Positions 1 through 7,912 of a stretch of DNA of 12,500 bases are shown here, in pieces; positions within the stretch are counted from its first letter, which is position 1; the number at the start of each line of letters is the position of its first letter. The notes under the pieces were generated by a model. It was not told the origin of the DNA and ran no database searches. It saw nothing but the letters and a program-made list of their open reading frames with translations. A program made the translations under genes and the position numbers. Source of the stretch: Actinidia chinensis (Eukaryota; Streptophyta; Magnoliopsida; Ericales; Actinidiaceae); the NCBI GenBank assembly GCA_009663005.1, contig CM018896.1:2645878-2658377 (forward strand), read 5' to 3'.

Positions 1-25
1 AAAGGGAATGAATTCTGAAGCATAT

Positions 26-26
<1 letters not shown>

Positions 27-54
<28 letters not shown>
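27..54. repeat. (AAAG)7 microsatellite
   Basis: Seven uninterrupted AAAG units. The tract lies just downstream (minus-strand sense) of the RUS6-like exon at 80-180, so it sits in the following intron. Likely length-polymorphic; no function is implied. Confidence 0.95.
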
Positions 55-57
<3 letters not shown>

Positions 58-79
58 AATTACATATGCAATGTCAAAC

Positions 80-180
80 CTCTTGGTGGAGGTAAGAACA
101 TATCCGCAAGAAAGGAGGGCAAATGTTGTAACAAGGGATGGATTTCTTTCTGAGATCATGATGCTCAATCCAGCTCCCAA
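80..180 (-). CDS. RUS6: RUS6-like exon 7 (family numbering), one base short
   Basis: On the minus strand, an acceptor AG (182-181) is followed by codons reading LGAGLSIMISERNPSLVTT and then FALLSCGYVLTS, which continues the DUF647 protein directly after IADL of the exon at 2641-2760. A donor GT follows at 79-78. The last codons should read S-Y-Q-E, but one base is missing (TCC ACC AAG AG), so the frame slips to T-K-R. Length is 101 nt against 102 expected. Both splice sites look usable. The exon is easy to overlook because it lies about 2.5 kb from the previous one and is embedded in an unrelated-looking reading frame. Confidence 0.82.
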
Positions 181-373
181 CTTCAAAAGAAAGAAGGTTC
201 AATAATATTAGCTTGACTGAAATTTTTTTATTTTCAGACTCCAAGTATGTAAAACACATAAGCATTGATATCGTATCTAGCATCTCGGAGTGCAAATACA
301 TCAGTCCTACACAAATCTCATCTCACTGGTCTAAAAATGATCCTGTGCCAAAGTATAACTGTCACAACGTAAC

Positions 374-411
374 ATGATGCTTTTTTTCAATAAATGATGC
401 TTTTTTTCAAT
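374..411. repeat. Two-copy 20-bp tandem duplication
   Basis: The unit ATGATGCTTTTTTTCAATAA starts at 374 and repeats at 394, identical over about 18 bases. It looks like a recent local slippage or unequal duplication inside the intron. Confidence 0.85.
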
Positions 412-868
412 TTTACTATTTTTGTGAATAGAACTCATCAAAGGGTGTGAAAAATGACCCCATCAAAATGTGCTTTTATCTCCCAGGAAGTACCAATTCC
501 ACAAGGTAGCTCACGTTCTTCTTCCTCAAAAACAATATAACATGTGCACCCTGCCCATGCTTTTTTCTCCAAAAGTCAAATTGATGCAGAATGGAGAGGG
601 AGAGAGAGGAGAAAATAAGTGCACAAGGGCCACAGCTGTACACACAAGAGGCCACAGCATTTAATCTCACAATTCCATTAATCAACTCTGAAATCACTTA
701 CTTTTTTATCAACTTCTTTTTGTTGTTCAGTCTTTTTGATGCCCAAGGAGGGTTGGAAATGGATGGGGAGGGTTTGATGACGAGTGACGACTGGAAAGGG
801 TGGAGGAAGGGCCAACGGTGATGAGAGATAGTGGGGAGGGGGCTAGACTGGTTGGGGAGCTCTGGAAG

Positions 869-1056
869 CAGTGGAGGAGCCACATAGAGGCAAGTGGGGT
901 CAATTGACCCCACTAGAATAAAAAAAATACATTATTTTCCTTAATATAATTTATCATAAATACAATTTTGACCCCACAAATATTAATAATTTGTTCTAAA
1001 TTTTATAAATTCTACAATTTTGACCCCACTAAACACAAATTCTAGCTCCACCCCTG
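869..1056. mobile_element. hAT-like MITE with 8-bp target-site duplication
   Basis: A 188-bp non-coding element. The left end reads CAGTGGAGGAGCCAC; the right end, reverse-complemented, reads CAGGGGTGGAGCTAG, giving imperfect terminal inverted repeats. It is flanked by a perfect 8-bp duplication TCTGGAAG at 861-868 and 1057-1064. CAG...CTG ends, an AT-rich interior and 8-bp duplications are typical of the hAT superfamily. Removing the element and one duplication restores a continuous purine-rich host sequence. It has no transposase. The inner part repeats the word TTTTGACCCCAC. Confidence 0.9.
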
Positions 1057-2640
1057 TCTGGAAGCGATGATGGTTGGCGGGGTGAGAGAGTGGGCTGGAG
1101 AGAAATCATAAATATAAATTTTAGAATGTAGTTTCATCATATAGGGACAAAATCGTAATAAGAGGATGCACTTTTGAGGAGTGTCCTCAGATAAAAAGTG
1201 TGCATTTAGAAGCACTAAGTAGGAGTTGCTGCAAATAGGAGTTGATGTAAATAGGAGCTGTACACATATAAACCATGTTGATAACAAGGTGTTTGGCCAT
1301 TCTCATTGTAGTTATGAGTTGCTAACGGCTGACCATGAATAGGTTTGTAGGGTGGCTTGTAATTAGGGTCAATAATAAAGGGCAATTCGGGAAGGTTGTG
1401 CATAGGTAAGCATGTAACTAAGCAAGAAAATGAAGGACGTAATGGACAATGTGGGCGTTAGAAACACAATGACTTAGTTTTTTTATACATGTTGTTACAA
1501 GTTACTAGTTTTTGGGTTGGCAAGTCTCCTTGGTCAATTTTAATTCAATTTACTTTCTTGGTCTTAATTTTAATATTGAACACTGGTGATTTATGCGGAA
1601 AAAGTCCCAAATAGTGTAAGATGTGCATTAACACACATGCTATCCTTACTAACTGCTCACATAATTAAATTATATATTGTACAAGCATTACATGACATCC
1701 CGTTGGTCGTTTGGATTTTTGAAGAACTCAATGGCTCTTTAAGCGCATTTGTCATGTGACATATCATGCATATTCTTGTGAGGAGATACCAGAAAGAAAT
1801 ATAAATCCATGAGTTTAGTCTTCTTCCCGTTAAATGAGAAACGTATTCTCGTTCATGTATTCCTTTCCCTTGTTGTACCACATCCATATTCCCATTATTC
1901 AACCTGAACTCATGTTCCACAGTTCCAAACCACTTTTATCTTTTTGATTAAATGATATATTCCATTTTGATTAAGCAACTGTTTCTCTAAATATTCAGTC
2001 TAGATATGACAGGTTAAAAAATTGTTTCTAAACGGCAACTAGAAATGAGCACCTAACCCCACGTCCCTTCCCACCTGGATGCCTGCCAGCACCATTAGGT
2101 ACTTTATCGTTGTGCTAATGACTTTGGTGATGATGTAGCATGTTAAAATGGGGTTAAATCACTAATTAGATATACGACATTACGACCTAATAGACCCAGT
2201 CTTTCAAGTCTGAAATATGCAGTTCATAGCAACTCACCCAATATGAGTATCTCAGGTTTGTTTCTGGAGATTGAAATAAATTGTAACCAACCCAAAAAAA
2301 ATTACAGTTTGACATGCTAAAAATATATCTTGAAAAAACAAAACAAAATCAAATCGCTCTAAACACCACAAACTAAAAATGTTTGGTGGATATGTGACTG
2401 GTAAAGTAGAGGCAACAACATATATACCCTGAAATAACTACAACACCCCTATTTTACCATCTTTTCCACGTTAAACACTTAGAAATTAAAACACAAAGAA
2501 ACAGCAAAACCACTCATGGGGGAGCCAAACAGAAGTTATCCCATCCAAGTCATTAAATTTGCAGGATTTGAGCAGCAGATTTTTTTGTCTGGTGCAAACA
2601 CAAGAATCTGGAAATTGTAATTGAATCACGAGAAGCTTAC

Positions 2641-2760
2641 CAGATCGGCAATATTGCCAACGCATCCTCCCATCGCGGTAACATCCCCAATGTTTTCTCC
2701 TTTAGAAAAGACTTTGTATATTGGAGTGCGAGTAGATGTTGACGTGACAGCAGAAACATT
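2641..2760 (-). CDS. RUS6: RUS6-like exon 6 (family numbering), intact frame
   Basis: 120 nt, 40 codons, phase 0 at both ends; acceptor CAG before 2760 and donor GTAAGC after 2641. It encodes NVSAVTSTSTRTPIYK followed by VFSKGENIGDVTAMGG and CVGNIADL. In the family as I recall it, the segment after GDVTA is usually K-G-E, whereas this copy reads M-G-G, two changes at normally conserved positions. That fits relaxed selection but does not prove it. Confidence 0.9.
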
Positions 2761-2843
2761 CTGCAAATGAAACAAGAAGAATATAACGCAACTGCTCATT
2801 CAACAGAATCAATACATAGCAGACATTCATAAAATGTGAAGTA

Positions 2844-2863
2844 AGAGAGAGAGAGAGAGAGAG
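2844..2863. repeat. (AG)10 microsatellite
   Basis: Ten AG units on the plus strand. In gene sense this is a (CT)n run within about 12-30 nt after the donor of the preceding exon (2875-2985). Confidence 0.95.
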
Positions 2864-2874
2864 CAAAGTTGAAC

Positions 2875-2985
2875 CTTTGCCACATTGGCTGCGCAAGCTA
2901 AAGGAAGAAAAAGGTGTGGCACACCTGTAGTCACCAATTCTACCCCAGCACCCAACTCCATTAGCAGATCACCGGCAAAGCGAAG
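2875..2985 (-). CDS. RUS6: RUS6-like exon 5 (family numbering), intact frame
   Basis: 111 nt, 37 codons, phase 0. The acceptor is ...ACATTTCAG before 2985 and the donor GTTCAA after 2875. It encodes LRFAGDLLMELGAGVELVTT followed by GVPHLFLPLACAANVAK, the most conserved hydrophobic core of DUF647 proteins, predicted to include membrane-associated helix. The frame is fully open and only conservative changes from the expected family sequence are visible. Confidence 0.92.
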
Positions 2986-3088
2986 CTGAAATGTGTGGTG
3001 ATTTTCAGCAAAGCAGTCCTTTAAGCAATCATAACTATGTTCAGTTAAAATCAACCATACGAATAACTATCATTGAGAACCATGCCAC

Positions 3089-3160
3089 CTGTTTTAGATC
3101 ATAATCAAATTTTCTCCCTTGCCGAGAAAAAAGCATTTTTGCAACCCGACCAGCACCATC
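3089..3160 (-). CDS. RUS6: RUS6-like exon 4 (family numbering), intact frame
   Basis: 72 nt, 24 codons, phase 0. The acceptor TTTGTAG precedes 3160 and the donor GTGGCA follows 3089. It encodes DGAGRVAKMLFSRQ followed by GRKFDYDLKQ, the DGxGRxGK-type segment of DUF647. It joins WILK of the preceding exon to LRFAGD of the next without gap. The usual second glycine (GRVG) is alanine here. Confidence 0.92.
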
Positions 3161-4269
3161 CTACAAATAAAGCATATGATGTGTTTAACAGAATAAGGTA
3201 TAATAACAATGATGCACCAGCCTGAAACCTGAAACTTCAAAGGAAAACATTAAACAAGATTCGGTAGAAGTATGATAACGCACTAAAGGATTTTTATTCA
3301 AATCATCAATATAATTGACATTTATTGTTGGGTTGTAACGAGTAAAGAATTAATTTCATACAGACCTAAGACATCTTAATTCGGAATTTTAAATTCCAGG
3401 GAAGATTACAGATCAAATATAGACAAATCACAATGATAATTTTCCACAACCACATCTTTATTAGCAGTTCTGCTAGGGTGGCATATTCAAGACTCTTATC
3501 CCAATAAAAGTTGCTTTGGAATGTTCCATGCAAGCGATTTGGAAGCAAAAAAGGAACAGTGGAGTGACATTATATTTTTGAAGTATAAGAGTGAACAAGT
3601 ACCTATAGTTTGGTTGCGTTCATCATCATTTGCTTTCATATGGGTTGTTGAGACCAGTATAACTGCTAAGACAGAATTTCAACTATTTTAGTTCCGGAAT
3701 GACTTTTACGCAATTCAGGAACTCCTCTTAAGTGCAAGGTCTTAACTCACCAATCCATCGGACGAAAAACACAGAAAAAACTTTTTTTTTTTAACTGTAA
3801 ATAGCTGAAAATCAACCCAAAATAACTCCCCGACTTTTTGAGTTTCTGATATTTTACAGAATACCAAACCTTTCAAAAGAAGAAGAAAAAGAAGACGGGA
3901 AAATAGGAAAACAGGTAAAAGGATTCTGAGACCTAAGTTTACAGGTTAGTGCTTTGCATGGGTTACCTAAAGATCTCCGAAAGCATGATACATAGCACTA
4001 TGGAAATTGAAGAAAACAATGAAAACAGTCATAAGAATCCGACTAAGTCGAAGCAGTTACATCTCAGCTAAAGATGACAAAAAGCATGCATAGAGTACAA
4101 AAACCATTAGAAACTCACGTCACCGTCTCATGCAACTAATAGCAGTCCGTAAAGTAGATACTTAAAAACATTTCAGAAATCAAAAGCAACAAACTTTTTA
4201 TCCCAAACATGGTCCAGTTATCAAAAAATGGAAAATCAGCTCATACCAACTATAGTACCATCAGCATAC
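3161..4269 (-). other. Intron between family exons 3 and 4 (about 1.1 kb)
   Basis: The flanking exons join as WILK-DGAG, so no coding sequence is lost here. The stretch is AT-rich and includes a T10 run near 3783-3791 and AAG-rich patches near 3880-3900. No transposon ends, RNA gene or protein-like segment was recognised. Confidence 0.75.
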
Positions 4270-4382
4270 CTTGAGAATCCAATTTATTGCTACAGCACCG
4301 GAGTGGCCCTGTTTATGGAGACTCCAACTGAACTCAAAAGTGTCTGTGTTGTGAAAACACCCACGGCTCCACCAAAGAAGTG
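4270..4382 (-). CDS. RUS6: RUS6-like exon 3 (family numbering), one base short
   Basis: The acceptor CATTGTAG precedes 4382 and the donor GTATGC follows 4270. The first part reads HFFGGAVGVFTTQTLL then SSVGVSINRA; the last part reads SGAVAINWILK in a different frame. The switch is around 4297-4306, and reading straight through meets a stop (P-V-L-stop). Length is 113 nt, whereas uninterrupted family sequence needs 114, so one base has been lost. The exon starts in phase 0 and should follow codons for ...TWRALK, but the exon that would carry them is not in the window. Confidence 0.85.
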
Positions 4383-4788
4383 CTACAATGAACGTGTTAA
4401 TTATTACAGCATTTTGTAGCAGCAAACCAACAAGACAACACAGGACTTCTACCAAAAAAAAATTGGAAAGACAACAAAATGACTATCAATCCGAATCAAT
4501 TTAAACCACATGAAAATTGCATTTGCCTAGTGGATTTGACCAATGAATTGGGATATGAACTACCATAGTTTGTTGCTCAATTTATATGCAGACAAGTTGT
4601 ACCAATTGATTTTCGAAGCAATATAACATGGGTTTGGAAGCCATAAATTGGGGATTTGAAGTAACGAGATAAAAGGGGTTATCAGAATCCCATTGCATTA
4701 GGTTTTTTATTCACAAGAGTTCTAGTGGACGCATCTCTTGTGTCTCCACTTTATCAATCCAAACCTAGGAAGCATAGACACTTATGAT

Positions 4789-5472
4789 CAGTGGGGTTAA
4801 AAGAGCCAGAATTTATATTTAGCGAGGTTAAATTGTTAAAAGAGTAGTCAGAAAATTTATATCAGTGAGGTCAAAAATTGTAGAATTTATAAAATTAGGA
4901 CAAATTATTAAATTTTTTGTGGTTCTTTAAATTGTATTTATAATTAAATTATATTAAGGAGGTGCAATTTTTTTTCCAATCATGTCTGTTGCCTCAAAAA
5001 CTAATACGGGGATCACCCCCCCCCACCACACACAGGACAATAAAGATTTACGTGGTTCGGCCAACGATGCCACGTCCAAGGAGAGAAACACCAATCCACT
5101 ATTCGAACGGAATGGATTACAACAGAGGAGACTCGACGCGCTCAACTCACACCCCTCTCTCACAATCCTCCTGTCTTGCCTCGCAATCTTCACCTCACAG
5201 CCAGTCTGCTCTCAACCCACAACACCATGCACGGTAGGAAAATCTAAGCACCCTACCATCCCTTTTATAGACCAAGGGAAGGAGGTGGTGGACTCCTACA
5301 GAATACCTAATCATTATCCTAAATCTATCTAGGAAAAAAAAAGATAAATACTCTCAAAGAATTCTAGATAGCTCGAGAGTTTCACCGTCACATGAACTCC
5401 AATCAGGCTTGGGCTTGGCTACTGGACTTGGACTCATCCAGATAGGTTGGACTCAACATAACCCACTTGCCT
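4789..5472. mobile_element. Degraded hAT-like MITE copy, interrupted by an LTR element
   Basis: Positions 4789-4970 resemble the reverse complement of the MITE at 869-1056. They begin CAGTGGGGTTAAAAGAGCCAG and share AGAATTT, a TTTAGYGRGGT word, TTGTAGAATTTATAAAA and AAATTATATTAAGGA in the same order. An internal segment (about 4815-4870) appears duplicated. The homology stops near 4980 and may resume after 5458 with AACCCACTTGCCTC, which matches ACCCCACTTGCCTC at the far end of the intact copy. The final inverted repeat is not recognisable and no 8-bp target duplication was found. Confidence 0.55.
4987..5458. mobile_element. Solo-LTR-like element (472 bp)
   Basis: The block begins TGTTG and ends CAACA, the classic inverted ends of copia-type LTRs. 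It contains a TATA-like word (TTTTATAG, about 5263-5270) and the phrase TTTACGTGGTTCGG, which I recall as common in repeated plant DNA. Base composition differs sharply from the AT-rich intron around it, with C-rich parts including a C9 run near 5017-5025. No target duplication is seen (ATGTC before, TAACC after), and no internal region or second LTR is present. It could be a solo LTR or a TRIM fragment. Open frames across it are not credible proteins. Confidence 0.5.
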
Positions 5473-5645
5473 CCTTTTACCTTAGAATTAGTCACTTTGC
5501 AACACACAGGGATAGCCATTTGATCAGCTGCTTTAAATCGAATTAAACAAATGATAAAGGGTACCAGATACCGGTCATTTAGCAATTGTGAGTTATGTAT
5601 TTACAGCAAAATGCAAATTTATAAAACAAATTGAAACAAACGAAC

Positions 5646-5985
5646 CTCAACGGGGGCTTGGGGAGTCCGCAAGCAAACGGCACGAATCGAACCCTTCTTG
5701 AATCGCTTCGAACCTCCACCGTTTTTGGCAAAGTACTTCCATCTACGACCATCAATCTCTTCACAGCAAATCAACCTGAAACTCGAATCCACAAATTGCT
5801 CCTCCACAAGACCCAAATTGGCCGCCTCGAGCCTCAGCCCACCGCTCTCCGCCGCCACCTGAGGCAGAGGACAGTGGCAGCGCAGAAGAAGCGAGGTCGG
5901 CGCTGATCCGGAGCGTCTCACGGACGAGGAGACGCGCGTCGCTAGAGGCCGCGTTCTGTGGCTGATTGAGCTTGATTGGCGCCAT
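5646..5985 (-). CDS. RUS6: RUS6-like exon 1, frameshifted
   Basis: ATG at 5985-5983 starts MAPIKLNQPQNAASSDARLL followed by VRETLRISADLASSALP, the RUS6-type N-terminus. The continuation that matches the family (LPQVAAESGG, then EEQFVDSSFRLICCEEIDGR, RWKYFAKN, KKGSIRAV, TPQAPVE) is in another frame, reached by skipping one base around 5865-5890. Reading straight on from the ATG hits a stop at 5761. The exon is 340 nt, one more than a whole number of codons, consistent with a single-base insertion. The donor is GAG/GTTCGT at 5645-5644. The next expected residues (about ELMSF) are not found. Confidence 0.87.
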
Positions 5986-6086
5986 TGAATCGCACGGAAT
6001 TGGACAAAATGGTTGTGTTGTGGTGGTGAGGGTGGTCTTTATTTTATTGGAGGAGTGGTAGAGGCATTGGGGTTGACGACGGAGTC
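5986..6086 (-). other. Presumed 5' UTR of the RUS6-like gene
   Basis: About 100 bp lie between the RUS6 ATG and the first base of the copia LTR. On the minus strand it has CA- and CT-rich stretches (CACCACAACACAACC) typical of plant leaders. Any upstream promoter has been displaced beyond the 5.3-kb retrotransposon. A frame upstream of the ATG is open but runs into the LTR and is not a credible extension. Confidence 0.45.
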
Positions 6087-6201
6087 TGTTGGAATTCCTT
6101 GATTCCCTCCTTATCTTTATTAACATGTTTCCTTGTTTTAAGGGATTAGTGTTTCCTTAATTAGGGATTGTTTTAGGGATTGTTCTTTAGGATTTTCCTT
6201 A

Positions 6202-6241
<40 letters not shown>

Positions 6242-6300
6242 GTAAATTGTAAGAAAGTTTCATCCTAAATTCTATTGCGTATAAAGCTTTCTGATGTATA
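6087..6300 (+). repeat. 5' LTR of the copia element
   Basis: Begins TGTTGGAATTCC and aligns with 11197-11384 through the word TCTATTG at 6271-6277. It contains a TATA-like run (TATATATATA, 6220-6229) that would drive plus-strand transcription of the element. The 3' boundary is uncertain: homology to the other LTR ends at 6277, and the following AAAGCTTTCTGAT resembles the end of related LTRs as I recall them, but no CA end is clear. Confidence 0.85.
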
Positions 6301-6373
6301 TTATTCTGTTAAGTTAGCTTGCACTTCCAGATGTTTAAGTATACCCTCAGCAGACCCTGCTACTGCCATGTGC

Positions 6374-6408
<35 letters not shown>

Positions 6409-6781
6409 TTGTGCTGCTCCAACCCAGAGACAGCAGCAAAGTCACAACAGTTCATGCGCAGTCCACTGCATAGTCCAGCAGGGGCAGTTCCCCCCCATTA
6501 CGCCCGTCCACTTGGTCCGTGCGATCATCTAGCAGTCCGTGACGCCGTCCAGCGCATCTATCAGCTGCCGCAGTCCAGCACCCAACAGCCTTGTGCTGTA
6601 GTGCAAACAATCCCGCCCAGCGACCCACCAAGCTTGTGTAGTGCAGCCTCAGCTCAGTTGGCCTTGCAGCAGCCACCCATCTTGTTCCGTCCAGCGCAAG
6701 CCTCTAGCCTCTATAGTCCTTTCCACAGTAAAAAAAAAAAATTCTATTTCTTTGTATTGTGATCATTTTAGGTGTTGCTTG
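6301..6781 (+). other. Copia leader region, GC-rich with repeated TCCAGC words
   Basis: Untranslated leader between the 5' LTR and Gag. Six copies of TCCAGC occur at 6380, 6396, 6474, 6548, 6574 and 6690, with CAG-rich sequence between. The region is more GC-rich than anything else in the window. A 147-codon frame runs through part of it, but its Gln/Pro/Ser-rich composition follows from the CAG/CCA base composition and no domain is recognised. Confidence 0.6.
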
Positions 6782-7700
6782 ATGGCTGACACAACCAAGG
6801 AAATTGCCTCTATCAGTCCATCAAATTCCTATTGCTGCGAGTCTGTTCATCCTTCTCTCTCAACCTGCTCAATCGTGTCACGAAGCGTTTGTTGAATGAA
6901 AAAACTTTCATGCTTGGTCTCGTTCTTTCAGCCTCTACATAGGTTGGAAAGCGCAAGACCCGTTGGATTCTAGGAAAGAACGAAGCATACTGGAATCCGA
7001 ATCCCAAGTTGATGAGTGGGGTTGCAGATAATGTATCATTTGGGGAGTGTTTATTAACTCGATGGAGGATTTCGAGTATACCATTGTTTATGTTCATGAT
7101 ACTGTCCATGGTTTAGGACTACTTTTGAAGCAGATGTATGCTCATGCCGCAATTGAGTCCCGGATCTTTGAGCTCTACAGAGATATCTCCCATGCCTCTC
7201 AACCTGCTTAGGACTCTTGGTTGCAGATTTATTTTGGATATCTCCAAACTAGATGGCGAGGGAGGAATTGGCCCAATACGAGCCCATTAGTGATTTCCCG
7301 TGGATGGGGCTGTCTGAGTCCAAGCGTCTTGATCGTAACAACATATCATTTTTGATGGGTTTTTAAACCTAAGTTTGAGGCTCTTCGAACTCAATTTAAA
7401 CACATCACCTTTGCCGTGCCCTTTTGAGAGTTTGCTATTGTTAATGGTGATGAGCGGAGGAGGCGCAGACTTCTACCAACATTTCTCTGCTGAGACATCT
7501 CAACTGTCCGGATCCGGACAACCTTTGGTGCCTCCTTTCGGGACTCGCCTATATTGTCAGCACTGTCACAAGCCGGGGTCACCTTATTGATCGCTTGCTT
7601 GTGTACATCCTAAGGTTGAAATCGCAGTCAAACGGAACCGCAGTGGTGAGTCGTTCGGGTTCACTCCCCCGGTCGCAGGCTAGGGGCAGTGGTCGCGGGT
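6782..7700 (+). pseudogene. Copia Gag remnant
   Basis: Starts at an ATG (6782) reading MADTTKEIAS. Matches to copia Gag (UBN2-type) appear in shifting frames: NEKTFML and KRKTRWILGKNEA (about 6895-6985), MYAHA and ESRIFELYRDISHASQ (7135-7200), YFGYLQTRW (about 7230-7255), EALRTQ (about 7379-7396), DGDERRRR-like (about 7445-7465) and a zinc-knuckle-like YCQHCHKPG (about 7551-7577). A CAG-to-TAG stop near 7208 and many single-base shifts break it. Gag would form the virus-like particle and bind RNA; this copy is non-functional. Confidence 0.85.
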
Positions 7701-7779
7701 GGTTGGTCGTCAACTCCTCGAGTCGGCCGCCTATTGCCGAAATAGAAACCATGCATTAATGAGATACCTAATATCAATA

Positions 7780-7881
7780 ACTTCAAAACCAAATGCTCAA
7801 CTACAGTCGCACTTGGGGTTTGGTTCCTTAATCACATCCTCTGGTCCCATGGCCAATATCGCTGCCAGAAGAAAAGTCACG

Positions 7882-7912
<31 letters not shown>

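Larger units (their letters stand above)
181..2640 (-). other. Large intron of the RUS6-like gene (about 2.46 kb)
   Basis: No exon, RNA gene or conserved protein segment was found here. The protein reads continuously from IADL before the intron to LGAGLS after it, so nothing is missing. The intron contains a 20-bp tandem duplication (374-411), a purine-rich patch (588-620), a hAT-like MITE (869-1056) and a weak inverted repeat (464-484 with 1189-1207) that may bound an older nonautonomous transposon. From 1065 to 2640 I see only AT-rich intron sequence. Confidence 0.75.
4383..5645 (-). other. Interval between family exons 3 and 1, lacking exon 2
   Basis: An exon of about 33 codons, normally covering the SYVVPEGFP and PYMTWRALK region of RUS6, should lie here. 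I read the minus strand of 4383-4788 and 5473-5645 and found nothing resembling it. The middle is occupied by a degraded hAT-like MITE with an LTR-like element inside it. The remaining sequence is plain intron. Confidence 0.7.
80..5985 (-). pseudogene. RUS6: RUS6-like (DUF647) gene, broken, partial at the left edge
   Basis: A spliced minus-strand gene of the ROOT UVB SENSITIVE family. Seen: six exons with GT/AG borders whose translations give family-typical stretches such as LICCEEIDGRRWKY, GVFTTQTLL, SGAVAINWILK, RFAGDLLMELGAGVE, HLFLPLACAANVAK and GENIGDVTA. The MAPIKL start and overall match point to RUS6 rather than RUS1-5. Known of the family: RUS1 and RUS2 act in root UV-B response and auxin/vitamin B6 physiology; RUS6 corresponds to an embryo-defective locus (EMB1879) in Arabidopsis, and its biochemical role is unclear. 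Damage: exon 1 is 340 nt where 339 is expected, the third exon 113 where 114 is expected, the exon at 80-180 101 where 102 is expected, and the exon of about 33 codons containing the SYVVPEGFP region is not found between 4383 and 5645. The three middle exons are open and in phase. The C-terminal part lies beyond the left edge. Either a pseudogene or an assembly with indel errors. Confidence 0.85.

Noticed and set aside
1042..1403. Overlapping minus-strand frames, one Tyr/Pro-rich
   Set aside because: They partly overlap the MITE end, lack any family resemblance and lie in the intron of the RUS6-like gene.
4982..5332. 116-codon plus-strand open frame
   Set aside because: It sits inside the LTR-like block, overlaps another frame of similar length, and shows no protein-family resemblance.
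5403..5585. 60-codon minus-strand frame considered as the missing RUS6 exon 2
   Set aside because: Its translation shares nothing with the expected SYVVPEGFP / PYMTWRALK region, and part of it is LTR-like sequence.
5761..6126. 121-codon minus-strand frame taken as a complete gene
   Set aside because: It starts inside the copia LTR; only 5985 onward is RUS6-like, and its last 30 or so codons are the wrong frame of exon 1.
6285..6315. Copia primer-binding site
   Set aside because: No convincing match to TGGTATCAGAGC follows the 5' LTR; GCTTTCTGATG is only loosely reminiscent of its complement.
6319..6762. 147-codon plus-strand open frame, Gln/Pro/Ser-rich
   Set aside because: It lies in the copia leader, its composition follows from CAG/CCA-rich DNA, no domain is recognisable, and Gag begins downstream at 6782.
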